NCBI GenBank assembly: GCA_030765065.1
Contig: CM060975.1
Location: 199,486,507 to 199,550,506 of the forward strand
Source of the DNA: Deroplatys truncata
Taxonomy: Eukaryota; Arthropoda; Insecta; Mantodea; Mantidae
Length of the DNA: 64,000 nt
Direction of reading: 5' to 3'
Below the pieces are notes generated by a model. That model was given only the letters and a program-made list of their open reading frames with translations, did not search any database and was not told the origin of the DNA. Below are positions 42,760 through 55,432 of the stretch, piece after piece. The position numbers and the translations under genes are program-made. Numbering within the stretch: position 1 is the first letter of the stretch; each line of letters begins with the position of its first letter.

Positions 42760-43175
42760 GATCTTTTGTGCATACATCGAGAGGAACGGGTGTGGTGTAG
42801 GAACTGCAGATGACGTATTGGCTGCAGGACCGATCTACGCAGAGACGCGCATAGGTCCTTAACAGCTACAAGCTGTATCACCAGCCGGAGAGCGCTTAAG
42901 GCAGCTCCCCCAAGCCACAGGCATCCCTCCAGCGGAGACCGGGGAAAGCTCGACTCAGCAGCGGAGACTTGAACGGCCAATTAAAGCGCAGAAGAAGTTC
43001 CAACACGCAAGCCTTCTGCGCCATATGTCCGCAGTCGTCCCACATACAACCCCGGAGCCAACCTGTAACATGAAAGAAGAAGACGAAATGAGAATGAATG
43101 AGGGAAGAGAAATTCGAGGGTGACAATGAGCCTTCCCAGCATTCGCATAGTGACCCGGAGAAATCCCGAAAAACA
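42760..43175 (-). mobile_element. Large SINE-like repeat, family D, head-less copy
   Basis: GATCTTTTGTGCATAC, GAGGAACGGGTGTGGTGTAG, GATGACGTATTGGCTGCAGG, then CCCAGCATTCGCATAGTGAC and CCGGAGAAATCCCGAAAAAC. It ends before the tRNA-like head, consistent with 5' truncation. Confidence 0.6.
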
Positions 43176-43931
43176 GTCGTTTCTTTACTAAATATCCAAT
43201 GAATTTGCAGTTTGCTTCTTAGGGAATTTATTATGCAAACATTTTGTCCATTTACCTCCGAATCTTTAAAATCAATTCCACTGTTAGTTTTGCATCTATC
43301 ACAGATTAGCCGAGCTGAAATTCCAATCTAAATCTCGTGGCTTAGTCTCACGTGTACAAAATAAACCCCAAACTAGCGAACAATCAGTGGTGAAGTTAGA
43401 TCAGGTGTCATTATGGTAATGTATTGATACAGTGAATTAAACACCTTGAATGTATTAACTAGCACATTACCCGTAAATCATTTGCATTGCGGTTAGCCAA
43501 GGTCCACGAGTGAATTATTTACCTAAGTATCGCTGTGGTTGTCATGTTTAGATTTAGTTAGAATTAATTTATTTCTATAAGAGCAGTGAAATTAAAATGG
43601 TCACTTTGTACGCAATTTAAGACGCGTGACTCGGTTCTGATTTTCTATCTATGGGTCTTTGACGGTGTTAAAAATGTTGTTCGCTTGCTTTACTTCCTGA
43701 ATGATAAAGCATCTCTTTCTCTCTTATCACCTCACCTATCTCTTCACGTAACGTTGAAAAATAACTACTTCTTGGGCGGCAGGAGCACTGGTAGAAATCT
43801 GATTATACACCAGTAACTTAATGTTATGTGTGTTCGTTAATCATGCAGAACAAATCGTTAAAGGAAACACAAATTTCATTAGTTACAAACAATATTTTGA
43901 CGTGTCTTGTGTATAATTTAAATAAAATAGT
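43176..43931. other. Unassigned DNA
   Basis: No recognised repeat. A 76-codon plus frame (43586-43816) has no recognised motif. Confidence 0.35.
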
Positions 43932-44158
43932 ATGACATGCCAGCCTCTAGTTCCCAAGGTCGCGGTTTCAAACCCTTAACATGGCTTCCTTCGGAAGGGA
44001 AGTAAACCCGGTGGTCCCGCGTGTCGTAGATTTATGGCACGTAAAAGAACCTCAAGCCTGATAGAGGCCTCTGAGCAAATTTTCCGGTCTTTCATCCCAA
44101 TATAGAATGGGACGCTAAGGACCACCAGTTAAAGAGCGTCCATAAAAGAAAAACTCAG
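43932..44158 (+). mobile_element. tRNA-derived SINE, family C, truncated
   Basis: GCCTCTAGTTCCCAAGGTCG then GGTTTCAAACCC, GGCTTCCTTCGGAAGGGAAG and the terminal AGAGCGTCCATAAAAGAAAA. It lacks the A box, and a short deletion removes GTGGAGGGCGATGG. Confidence 0.82.
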
Positions 44159-46428
44159 TTTATTATTTTTATTTTTTAACATTAAGGGGAAAAGATATAA
44201 AGGCATAAAATTCAGCTATGTTTTCCATGTGAGTTCTCTTATTAGGAAGATCACACAATGATATTTTCAAGACAAAAGTGCACGTTCTTATATAACGTCC
44301 TCTTCTAGGCGTTGATTACTATATCACCAATGTAGTTTAGACCAAAATTGTGCGGTTTAATGTTTAAACACATTTTTAAATTCATTACTTACCACAAAAT
44401 ATGAGTCAGAATTACACATTGAGTTTAACGGAAAAGTAATAAAGGCATATTATCTTTGTCTGGTAGATATGTTCTTTAATGTCTGTTATGGAAACTAAAA
44501 TGTCCATCGTTATTGTTATTAAACCTCTCACTCTAAAGCTGGACCATTTTCGGACCTCTTGCGACGTTTTCCAAATCAGTCAACTTTCTGGTAGTGCCGG
44601 TCGTGCACAGGCTGATTTTTTCGTCCTGACGCCCTTATCTGTATGAGCAGTAGCTGTATAATCTATTTATCTTCTGGAGGGATGTTGGGTCAGTAGTAAC
44701 AGAGCAGCAGGCGCGTACACAACGTGAGATAAGGTGACACCACCACGCGTTCCGAGTGAGTATTGTTCCACACAAGGGGAATACTGCTAGCCGTTCTTCT
44801 CCCACCCTAGACTACCTTCTCCTCCTCTGCGTTTCTGCCGTGTCGAAAATATCGACTGCACAAATTGAAAAAATCGATTTGTACAATTAGAGCCGTTTTG
44901 ATGAGCGGTTAGCTCTACCGTTTGAGCGGCTGGTGCTTGTTGGGTGTGTAAATGGCCTGGCCAATAGTTCTATCCAGAGACAGTTCTTTCCAGTGTATGG
45001 GGACCTTTTATCTGCAAATAAACACTACTATGGAGGGGTTTTCGGTGCTATAATGCCTCCATTTGCTATAAGAATCTAAAATGTAATTGAAAAAATAGCC
45101 TCGTTAAAATAATAGCTTCTTTTTAGGTTGGCGAGGATGAGATACTTACTAATCGAATCGCTAATCAACAGAAACTGTTCAGCCATGTTAAGATATCAGG
45201 GGCATATTTTCGTTGCCAAATCAGAGTGAAATATCTCCCAGTTTAGAACATAACCAGAAGCCCTATATTGTAGTGAAATAAAATGTCCTGCAGCGATAAT
45301 AATAAATACTTTACAGTGGTCATTAATTCTGATGCAACAACAAATTTGCCGCTTACAATATACAGAGCAAAATCGTTGACTATAAAGTCGATTTATTTAA
45401 ATTTTAAACTCGGGATTAATTCATATTTATCACTTGAATTGGTACAAGTGTTTAAAGAATGTATTCCTATACATAACTCCTCGCTTTAATATTTTTCTGG
45501 CTATGCCACTGCATAGGCCAATGCTTTTACTTCTGCTCCGAAGGAAACCAACTAAAGATTTTGCATTCGAAAATAATTACTTCCCTGAAGGCGCTATCAT
45601 GCAACTGTACACCCTTATCATTAACAATCAGCACACACAGTTTTAGGTCTCGATCAACACCCCTCACCGTTTTTTATCTGTACCCTAAATCGGAGGAAAA
45701 AAATTCAATTGCATCGCTCGTTAGATTCACTCTGCAAGTTTCTTATACATTATATTGGGATAGGATATTTTTTAAATATAATGTGCAACAGAAAATTATA
45801 TGCATATCTATTCTTTAACTCTTATTAGATGCAAAATTCGAGAGGGTGAATATTTAAGATGTTGAAATAAAACTTCTGAATTCCCTCCCTCCTCAAAACA
45901 GTAATAATAAGTATATTATTCTTGTCACTTCTGGCTACCGCAGAAAGCAACGTAGTCTTAATAGCAATAAACACAGTATTGATGCATTTTGTACCCTCCT
46001 TAATGTTCATCAATAGAGTGAAAGCCCAGGGCTGTTTTAGTTTCAAGCAATTTGGAATGTTAATAACATCTATTTTCTCTACAGACTAAATCAAAATATT
46101 TCTTAGTGTTTTTTTTATGTTCGCCTTCTTATTATTTGATTTTCTTTGTGAATACTAAAAAAATAACTAAAACAAGGATACCTATCTTTTTCACTGTCCT
46201 ATATCTTGTCCAGGGGTCGAAATGACCCTTAATACTACACTGTATAAACATTGCATTAATTTTTATAATTCAATAACTTTCTGTGCCTTTAAACACCGTT
46301 TTTACACAGCACTGCCATAAGTTCTGTCAGTAATTTTAATGCATATAACTACTAAATAAAACTATTCAAACCCATTAATATGCATATGTTCTGAAGGAAC
46401 ACAAAAATGCTACAGAATGAATATAGTC
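44159..46428. other. Unassigned DNA, about 2.3 kb
   Basis: The longest stretch without a recognisable element. Small plus frames at 45283-45489, 45434-45646 and 45561-45818 and a minus frame at 45825-46046 show no recognised domain. GC content rises around 44560-44960. Confidence 0.4.
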
Positions 46429-46760
46429 TTATTCGAAATTATTACCATGTGCGGCAACACAGCGGTCGAAGACTTTGAGGACACTCATCAACATCTGTAT
46501 GAATCGCGTACAGTGGAATTTTCTTGACAGTTGGTGATTAATTTTTTTAACTTCTCAAATTTGCGGTGCCGTTTTGACATGCTATCCCATAGAGTTCTGC
46601 TACAGAGAATAATAAAGTGAATTGAGTTCCGGACTTCCACTAGGCCAATTAGCAGCAGCGATGAACCACGGGACTTTGGTTGCCAACCACTAGTGCATGG
46701 TTTTTGCTTTGTGTGCAGGAGCGCTATTCTGCTGAGAAATCATGATTTCCCTTCAAACAG
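46429..46760 (-). pseudogene. Tc1/mariner-lineage transposase C-terminal half
   Basis: A single minus-strand frame reads QQNSAPAHKAKTMH (second-aspartate region, D changed to N), then WLATKVPWFIAAANWPSGSP and ELNSL, then FDRCVAAHGNNFE, with a stop at 46429-46431. At least four in-frame stops lie inside, but the frame itself is kept, so decay has been mainly by substitution. Confidence 0.78.
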
Positions 46761-48496
46761 CTTCGAATTGATACGAAAGTATTAAAAGTACTGACAGAAC
46801 GTATGACAGTACTGTGTATAGTTAGACGTTAGAGTTTTCCACCTTTACTACGTAATATTACTATCGACCAACAAAACGGAAGGAAACGTAAAAAAATCAA
46901 CATCCAATTACACATTCATAGCATCTTTATTACTTTTAATATTGTCGTAATCTTAGGATAATCCTTTCAGCATTAAGAACCAAACTTGATCAATAAGACT
47001 ATCACCTTCTTTGCCAAAATGTTTCAGAATTATAGAGCCTTAGGGCATATTTCCATTAATAATTGTATTACGTTGCAATGATCTGTTCCTGTTTCATTTC
47101 AATCGTGAAGTAGTTTCATTAAATCTGAATCTAATTTTAAAGTTTCCCTGGATAAATTTACTGTTGACTTTGTTGCTTACAAATCTATTGAGATATCAAA
47201 GTGCTAAATGAGATTACCACAATCATAGTCGATATAATTCCATCTCAACGCAGTAACCACACAATAACTTATATCATCTGTATACGATAATCCCGCATGC
47301 CATTGGATGTGTCTCCAGCCTCGTTTGCTCTCCGTGCCAGCACGCAAACAGTAGTTCACTAACTGGACTGCACAGGCGGAACCCCAACCATCCTTTACAC
47401 CGACCCTTAATTAGAATAACACATTTGCTGTTGCACATTTAAGCTATTAATTGCATGCGCATATGGAGACAGGCTTTCTTAAAGCAACTTTAAAATCCTT
47501 ATTTATTAACATTTAGCTCCTTATATCACATGTATAAGGAAGAAGTTAGTATATAATGCGCTTAACATGTTCTGGAGTTAAATCAGTTAAGCATGCTTGA
47601 ATTTCTACTCTTATCATAGAAAAAGGCAATTTCGCTATTGATTTTAGAAATATAAGGTGAAGAGAAATGAGAGAAAGACGGGTTAATGCGAAAGAAGCTG
47701 CAGGATCTGTAAATATCACAATAAGTGATCATCAAGAATGTTTTATTCCAGATAGAATTGTTTTGTTTTTCTTTACCACATCCTTTTGTGAGAGAGACCT
47801 CTGATGTTTTGCGCGTATAGTTGTAATATATATAATTCCCATCCACATGAACATAACTCTCCGGCAATCGCTTGCTTTAAGTCCCTTGTGAGTATCTTCA
47901 CAGTCTATGAGATAGGGAGGCAATACAGAGAATAAAGCATGTTAACAGTTTGCTTGTCATCTCTTGATTCTCCTTTTGTCGCGGTGGGAACTAACCTGAC
48001 GTCAAACCATTATCCCCTGTTCTCTTCTCCGTCCGAAACATTGAGTTTTATTGCGAGCACAGTTATTTAGGAGCTCATTTCCCGGCGCCCGGCCGTCACC
48101 CTATATCACGACCAGGCTTCCCTGCCTTTTGTCTCTTCTCAGAGAGATTAATAACTAAAAAAAGAGACGGCTGAATGAAAACAGCTAGCCTACTTTCGGT
48201 AAGTGAAAGTTGCTTTGTTGCCCACCGCAGTGCTGTTAAGGGAAGTTTTTATGATTCAAGTACCAGACGCTACAGACTTCAGTAGCGTTAAGGGTATACA
48301 TAGGCAACATTTCTTAATTTTGCAGTTTAGATCTAAACGTTTTCAAAATTTTGTAACAAATTGCTTTATCTCAATTATAAGCGGCATTAAATTTCATTCA
48401 GATGTCTTTCATATTTTTTGAGAAAAATTATATTTACTTTAATGATGCTAATTAATCAGGTATTCCACATAATGCAACATTTTTAATTTTGAAAAA
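46761..48496. other. Unassigned DNA, about 1.7 kb
   Basis: No repeat family or domain recognised. Minus frames at 47583-47867 and 47732-47923 overlap without known motifs. Confidence 0.4.
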
Positions 48497-49491
48497 TGAG
48501 GCAGTATTTTTAACATTTCAATGATTTCAGTCAAATTATAAAATAAAAAATATAATAACAGCTCGCCTTAAAGCAATATGTATATGTAATAATATATAAA
48601 AAGTGCATATTACAGTCATTGTAGATGTTTATATTATTGTATACTTGTTCAATAATGTGTTATATAATTTAATAACGTAGGAGTTGTGAAAATAATAGGT
48701 TAAAAGTTGCTAACAATGAGGTAAGAATGAAGTAACCTTGAGGCAATATTGAGTAAGAAAGTGTAATAATGCTACTAGTCATTCTTGGAGCAACAATAAT
48801 GTAATTTTTGTGACAGTTTATAAAATAGCCAATCAACAACCAGAAAAAAGCTTAAGTTAAATAAAAGTATTCTATTGGATTAGGAATAGCCAATCAGAGA
48901 CTTGAAATACAGAAATTTACAAATTTAGGCGGTAGAAATCAAGTCAGTTGCTTGTAGACAGCGCTCATAACTGGACGCGTTGGTTGTAGACAGTGTTCCT
49001 AACCGGACGCGAGATATGTCTTCGAGAAATTTAATACGTATTCGTGTGAGACGAAAATAGGTTTACGTGTTAAAAAGTGCAAGTATTTAAAAAACACAAA
49101 TCTCACATCTCTCTCTATATCAGTGAAGTGTTATTTAAATTGTGACAAGCATTGATAAAAGGAGTGAAGTAAAAATTATAATCTGTGTAAGCCTACATTC
49201 TTCAGTCGCACCACCTCCCTGCTGAGACATTTATGTCTCTAAAAAATAAATACTGACGCAGCCGAGGCAAACATATATTTAAAGAAACAGTCAAATTACA
49301 AAGTTAATATTTTTTAAACTTGGGGCGAAGGCTACTGGAAACTTTTACCATATGTGCGGTTGCAACTACTTCAAGTACGGCTCCCCAACAGTCGAAGTAT
49401 AATACATCTTCAAACTGACTTTCCATACGTAGCAGCAACAAAACTTCCTCAAATTGGCTTCCATACATGGGGCAGAAATAAAACTACTTCA
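48497..49491 (+). mobile_element. Solo LTR, family B, 995 bp
   Basis: TGAGGCAGTATTTTTAACAT to AAACTACTTCA, flanked by AAAA at 48493-48496 and 49492-49495 (short and low-complexity, so weak alone). It contains both CCAATCA boxes, TTGATAAAAGGAGTGAAG and GACGCAGCCGAGGCAAACAT. It is longer than its relatives because GGCTTCCATACATGGGGCAG-type units are repeated near its end (49422-49475). Confidence 0.8.
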
Positions 49492-50036
49492 AAAAATAAA
49501 AACGGTATCATATTATGTAAATACTAATGTACAAAACTAGCATATAGAATTTAATTCAATACTCAGGTTTTCTCAGAAAAAAATTTAATCCTTTATATGT
49601 AATTTTCTTCAACAATTTGGCCTTAGTGGCCGAATTAATTGTGTCATATCCTGAACAATTTAAAAGTGTAGCAAAAACTATAACCCAGTTTTTAAAGTTC
49701 ATTCTCTCCGAGTTTATACTGAAAATTTAAACAAGCGGAACATTTTTAATGCGCAAAGGTGTAAGAAATATCTAGTCTAGTAAAAGGCATTGGAAGTAAA
49801 TATAGGCCAAAATCGTTACATGTTGAACCTTTAAAGGTTTCCGAGAGAAAAATATATGATATGTAATTGAACTTTTAAGGTTCAAACACTTTTGACATAA
49901 AAACTGATTTTTATTTTTTTAAATGTTGGCCAGATTTCAGCTATTGGTACCCTTTACGGGAGATGTAGGCAAATTTCGCCCAAACTGTTTTTTTTTTAAT
50001 ATTTTGATTTGATTGATTAGACATTGTCTCGAATAT
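49492..50036. other. Unassigned AT-rich DNA
   Basis: No recognised repeat or coding signal. Confidence 0.35.
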
Positions 50037-50252
50037 GCAAAGAGTATTAATCTGTGGGAAAGGGAATGGTGCTGTACCTAGCAACCAGCTATTAAGAGAT
50101 ATGAATGTGCTTAAAGGCTACTGTATTTCCAAATTGCCCTTGTAAATATACTTTCCCCTTACATCTACAAGAAAGTTAGCAATAAGAATAAGCGTTTGTA
50201 AAAATAGTTTTTACAAGAGTAGAGAAAGTCATATGAGTGTAACACATCAGAT
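50037..50252 (-). mobile_element. Family A element, stem-loop third, inverted relative to what follows
   Basis: GCAAAGAGTATTAATCTGTG, CAAGAAAGTTAGCAATAAGA, then GAGTAGAGAAAGTCATATGA and TAACACATCAGA. It directly precedes a forward copy that lacks exactly this third. Confidence 0.8.
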
Positions 50253-50752
50253 TTGTTTGTGTAGTAAACGTTTATCTATCTCTTATGTTTTACCAGTTAT
50301 GCAAAAGTCGTTCACAATGAAGAATGCTTTTGGAGACATTCCCAGGAAATTCAAGATATACATTTTATTTGTCATAAAAATATCTTAAACATATGATATT
50401 TTAATCAAAATCGCTAGAGCCATTTTTGAGAAAATTAAAATTTTCGAAACATCTTCCATGTAAAGGGTAATCTGGGGTAAGGGGGTTTTCTTGAAAACCT
50501 TCGTGTCACATCTCTGGAAGATACTGAACCTAAATACCAAGTTTGGTGATTATCCGACTGTTCGTTTCTGAGTTATACTGTTCACAGACAGACACACAGA
50601 CAGACACAGACACACACTGACATGTTTCCAAAAATGCTTTTTTGGATTCAGGAGCTCTCAAAATATGTATTTCTGGTGAAATCTCGGTATCGTATTTTTG
50701 GGTGGAATACAATACTTCCCCTACTTACTATACGTAGTAAGGAAAGTAAAAA
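50253..50752 (+). mobile_element. Family A element, young subfamily, lacking the stem-loop third
   Basis: TGTGTAGTAAACGTTTATCT to TACGTAGTAAGGAAAGT. It is followed immediately by AAAAATGAATAACGAATTCC of the next copy, the junction used at 14897. Confidence 0.85.
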
Positions 50753-51364
50753 TGAATAACGAATTCCCATTTGAGAAAAAGTATTGGCAAATTTAAGGGA
50801 ATAACAAGCAATATCTCGAACATGGTTCACTCAACAAAAAAATGTATATGACATAAATTATGTATTGTAACGTGATCTACATTTTTTGTGTAGTAAAAGT
50901 TTGTCTATCTCTTATGGTTTACCAGTTATGCAAAAGTCGTTCACAATGAAGAATACTTTTGGAGACATTCCCAGAAAATTCGAGATATACATTTCATTTG
51001 TCATGAAAATATCTTTAACATATGATATTTTAATCAAAATCGTTAGAGGCATTTTTGAGAAAATTAAAATTTTAGAAAAATGTTCCATATAAAGGGTAAA
51101 TTTGGGTGGGGGGATTTTCTTGAAAACCTTTGTGTCGCATCTCTGGAGGATACTGCACCTAAATTCCAAGATTGGTTTTTATCCGACTGTTCGTTTCTGA
51201 GTTATGCTGTTCACAGACACACAGACACACACACACGGACGTTTCCAAAAATGCTTTTTTTGGATTCAGGGGGTCTCGAAACATGTATTTCCTGTGAAAT
51301 CTCGATATCGATTTTTTGGGTGGAATACAATCTTCCCCTACTTAATATATGTAGTAGAGAAAGT
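50753..51364 (+). mobile_element. Family A element, young subfamily, right part
   Basis: TGAATAACGAATTCCCATTT to ATATGTAGTAGAGAAAGT. The expected left part before the A-tract is not adjacent in forward orientation. Confidence 0.85.
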
Positions 51365-51367
51365 AAA

Positions 51368-51455
51368 AAGTCAAATTGGTTGGCCCACGGGATTTGAAGC
51401 CGGGATCTCTCGAATGCGGGGCACAGACGTTACAGCCTGAGCCAACCCGCTCGGT
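51368..51455 (-). mobile_element. SINE head, family D type
   Basis: On the minus strand: GAGCGGGTTGGCTCAGGCTG, TGTGCCCCGCATTCGAGAGA and CGGCTTCAAATCCCGTGG, a tRNA-like A/B-box pair similar to the head of 12575-13085, without a body. Confidence 0.7.
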
Positions 51456-52090
51456 AGGAAGTATTGTATTCCATCTATAAATTCTAAAAACTCTAAAAAT
51501 TCGATATTGAAATATCACCAGAAATGGATAATTTTAGGAATTTTGAAACCCCCCCCAAACCAAAAGATTTGTATAACACTTTTTGTGTATGTGTTTATGA
51601 ATAGCACAACTCAGATGAATACCAAAGTTTAAGTTCAGCATCTTCTAAGGCTTCGACACGAGGATATTCATACAATAGCCCCACCTCAAACTAGATTTTA
51701 CGTAGAGCAATATTATTTATTTTTCACTTTATCAAAAATGGCTCAAGTAATTTATATTAAAATACAATATGTATAACTACTTGCCTTGCTAATAAAATAT
51801 ATATCTTGAACTTTTTGTGAATAGAACATTTAATTCTGAATGAATGCTGTATAATTTTGTATACAGAATATTCGTTGCCATTGGTTTGAATTTTCCAATA
51901 CTTAAATTGAGTCAAGCGCTTGTTTCCTGTGATGTCGTATAAAGAGATGGAATTTCAAAGTCATCATGTAGCGACGCTGTTTTTGAGAATTTGTATATTA
52001 ATGAAAAGTATAGTGAAACTATTTTTAAAAAACGTATCATTAAATAGGTATAAAAATAAGTTATTGTGGTAGTAGTTTGTTTGTAGATGA
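51456..52090 (-). mobile_element. Family A element, old subfamily, eroded
   Basis: GGAAGTATTGTATTCCATCT, CGATATTGAAATATCACCAG, AGTTCAGCATCTTCTAAGGC and ATATATCTTGAACTTTTTGT. The stem-loop end is not clear. Confidence 0.65.
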
Positions 52091-52294
52091 GAAATAAAAT
52101 GAACGATATAGGATTCCTTAGTTACTATTCCGCCTTCTCTGAGCTAGGAATTACAATAAAGTAAAGCGAAACTTAAGCAGTTTAAAAAGGAAATCTAACA
52201 CGCCATGCCTGCTTCTTACAAGATTTTAAAACTGACAAGTAGTACCCAGATTTGGAAATCTGGCTCATTGCCGCCTAAATAGATTTATTGTGAC

Positions 52295-52710
52295 TAACAC
52301 TCCCAGGAGGAAGGTATGAGGTGAAGGAACTGCAGGAGGCTGCAGGCCACAGAGATGCGCGGAAGTTCCTAACAGTTCCAGACCAGTCCACTGCTGAAAC
52401 TGCTTAAAGAGGGCGATGAGCTATCACTCGACCAAGCAGCCCTCTAGTGTCTACGGGGAGTATCCTTTCCTTTGTGCAAGTATACGCGCCATCTGTTGAC
52501 ACCGTCATACACCACAAAACCTAGAAGCACATCTCAAAGATAAGAAGGAGACGAAATTGAATGAAAATTATGGAAAGGAAATCGTGGTAGATGAGAAATT
52601 CGCCTACTGACCAGCAAACACCACGAAAAACCCAAGTTCAGAGTGGGCGGTCGACAGAATTTGAACCGACGACCTCCCGAATTTGAGTTTCACACGTGAC
52701 AAGTCGTAGA
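52295..52710 (-). mobile_element. Large SINE-like repeat, family D
   Basis: CCCAGGAGGAAGGTATGAGG, GGCTGCAGGCCACAGAGATG, AAGTATACGCGCCATCTGTT, CTACTGACCAGCAAACACCA, and at the right, on minus, CGGTTCAAATTCTG (degraded B box). Closest to 57930-58385. Confidence 0.7.
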
Positions 52711-53337
52711 CATTACACCTCTTTAAAGTCATAAAGTTCTTATTTCTAATTAAACTACTTTCAACAACAAAATACATAAATTAATCTCGAAGACAGATGG
52801 GAGTTCTGCATGATCCGCTTAAAATTTGAGCTAACAAGCTTTGTTTCTTACTAATAATTATCTGCATATGAATTTCATGGCCCGAATACAAATTTAACTA
52901 AAGCTGCCTGTGTTTGTTGCAATTCTAGTGGAGAAGCAGGCGACAAAACCCAGCAGCAAGACAAAGTATTCTCCCCAACATGCTGTACAAGGCTAGTTTA
53001 CTGTTGGATATTGCTATTGACTGCAGTTATAAAGCGAATGAATCATAGGACAAGAGACAGAAATGTGTGACTGAAGCAAGTGTGAGCGTAAATAGCAAAC
53101 AACACAATGAATTACGTGGATGTCCTCAACTATCTGTGAAGTATAGTTTTGGTCACATGCGCTGCAGTTATTTGGGGGAGATAAACATAACCTCTTACTG
53201 TTCTTATTGTTCGTGACCACGAGCTTATTCCTTTCCTGTTTCCTACCCTTCTTTAGCATGGCAGTCCTAGCAATTTTGTCTGACCGTTCACGATTGCATG
53301 GAGTCTACTAATCCACTTCTCTTACTGGTTGACAGGT
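52711..53337. other. Unassigned DNA
   Basis: No recognised repeat. An 81-codon minus frame (53014-53259) lacks known motifs. Confidence 0.35.
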
Positions 53338-53784
53338 TACTTTCTCTACCACATACATAGTAGATTTCGCCGGAAATACAGATTTTGAGACCCCTGAATT
53401 AAAAACAATAATTGTTAGAAAAATGTCCTTGTGTGGTATGTATGTCTGTGACAGCGAAAATCAAAAACAAAAAGTCGGATAAACACCAAACTTGGTATTT
53501 ACGTTCAGTACCTTCCAAAGAAGCAACACAAAGTTTTTCAAGAAAATCCTCTCACCCCTAACCAGAGTTTATATGGAACATTTTATGAAATTTTTCATTT
53601 TCTAAAAAATTACTGTAAAACATTTGATAAAAATGCTATATATTAAATATATTTACATGACAAATAAAATGTATATCTTGAATTTTCTGAAAATAGTCTG
53701 TGAAGTCCTCTTCATTCGGAAGGAATTTTGTATAATCTTGTATAACTAGCGCTACGATAGACGCTGACAGATTAAACGCTGACA
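53338..53784 (-). mobile_element. Family A element, old subfamily, truncated
   Basis: ACTTTCTCTACCACATACAT, CGCCGGAAATACAGATTTTG, TACCTTCCAAAGAAGCAACA and GTATATCTTGAATTTTCTGA. It breaks off at ATAACTAGCGCTACGATAGA. Confidence 0.78.
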
Positions 53785-53992
53785 TCTTAAACTTATGGTA
53801 TTTTAATCAAAATTGTTTGAATCATTTTTAAGTAAAAACAATTATATCGAAAAACATTACAAGTCAAGGAAGCGGGAGTTTATTGAAAACATTCGTGTCG
53901 CATCTTAATAAGATGCTGAGCTTAAATTGCAAGTTTGGTATTTATGGGACATTTCTTCTTTTTCATTTTTTTCATACACACACACACACACA

Positions 53993-54030
<38 letters not shown>

Positions 54031-54152
54031 CTCAAAGCACGAGCTTCTTTCTAAAAATACATTTATTTTTTTGTTCGGGCTTCCGATAAAATTACGATAC
54101 GATTTTTGGGCGTAATACAATACTTACTCTATCTACCATAGGTAGAAAAAGT
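53785..54152 (+). mobile_element. Family A element, old subfamily, CA-side half
   Basis: Facing the previous reverse copy: TATGGTATTTTAATCAAAAT, AGTTTATTGAAAACATTCGT, the CA tract and ATAGGTAGAAAAAGT. Together they make an imperfect inverted pair with the stem-loop thirds missing between them. Confidence 0.75.
53975..54026 (+). repeat. CA microsatellite with CTCA interruption
   Basis: About 52 bp of CA units inside the family A copy, the second-longest CA tract. Confidence 0.95.
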
Positions 54153-55155
54153 AGAAGTGAAGGCGCCAAACGATATATCGATACTTTTTGTTTCTCTCAG
54201 GTAGTGCAAATACTATTCAGGGTATCAAGCTTAGTGAGCTTCTATTTTTAAATATTTGACTAACTTTTCATATGCTTACATTAACACTATTCATAATACA
54301 TTTGTCGTGATTGATTAAAGGTATAAAAAGAAAATAGAATAAACATGAAAGTAAATTATATGATTAGAGAAAGGCGTATACTTGTCACACTTATGGTTTT
54401 TACATCCATTTAGGCTTTTTAAAGAATGGTAGAAATTAGGACTTAACGGATTATATTTGGGACAAAATAAGACATTAAATGTGGATAATGTAGTTTAGGA
54501 GTTTGACACTTGCGATGTGGAGTCGAGGTACCGGACCAAGTGGCCGGTAGAAGCAGCATCCAAACAAAAGAACCACAAAGAAAATTCAGACCACGCCAGC
54601 TCTTGTTAGACAACTGAACCCTAAATCCCTGGTGAGCCATTTGAGCTACTAGAATAGGCAACGAGACTTGACAGGAAAGGGAATAATACTACGACACCTT
54701 TACACGTGATGTTAAAAGTCCCCCCCAAAACAGCGTAACGTGCTAACAGATGGCACACACTCAAGATAGGCTACAGTTAATGAGTTGCCTCAAAACCGGT
54801 AACGCTGCGACTCGCATTCGGTACCGACCTGACCGAAGGTTTTCGTAGTTTTCCTCAGTTTCTGGGCGAATTCTGAATTGGATAGTTTGATGCGCAAATT
54901 TTCCAAACGTCCCGTTCATCACTGCATTTAATTTCATTCTTCTTTACCGCCACACCAGACCTTGGGCTGATCACCCATCCTGGATATCTAAGATCCAGAG
55001 TTTGCTTGCTCCTCGAGAGGCTGCTGACCCTAGGCATTGGCTTGTAAGTCCTTGGGTTGTGAACCCTCCAAAGAGGAATTTCGTTGAAGAAGGCTTCAAA
55101 AGAATACAACGAACAAAGCCAAAATCATTAGAAAAGTTGCTCGTGTAGCAGTGAG
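54153..55155. other. Mostly unassigned DNA; possible decayed SINE head near 54620-54655
   Basis: On the minus strand TCTAGTAGCTCAAATGGCTC and TTTAGGGTTCAGTTGTCTAA resemble degraded A and B boxes at the expected distance. Nothing else recognised. Confidence 0.3.
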
Positions 55156-55432
55156 TCGTCCTCCGTGGTCTAGGGGTACCATGCTAGCCTCTATTTCCCA
55201 AGGTCGCGGGTTCAAACCCGGTGGAGGGCGATGGATTTTTTTTTTTGGACGTAAAAATCCTTAGCATGCCTTCCTTCGAAAGGGAAATAAAGCCAGTGGT
55301 CCCGTGTCCTAGATATACGGCACGTAAAAGAACGTCAAGCCTGATAAAGAGTCCTCTGAACAAAACTACCGCCCAATATAGAATGGGACGCTAAGGATCA
55401 CAGCCGTTAAAGAGCGTCCATAAATAAATAAA
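55156..55432 (+). mobile_element. tRNA-derived SINE, family C, full length
   Basis: Head GTCCTCCGTGGTCTAGGGGT (A box) and CGCGGGTTCAAACCCGGTGG (B box with symmetric arm), then GGGCGATGGATTTTTT. The body has GCACGTAAAAGAACGTCAAG and AATATAGAATGGGACGCTAA. It ends GCGTCCATAAATAAATAAAA. Best head of the family. Confidence 0.93.

Noticed and set aside
55156-55230. tRNA gene on plus strand
   Set aside because: It is the head of a family C SINE with several collinear copies; the sequence runs directly into the SINE body.
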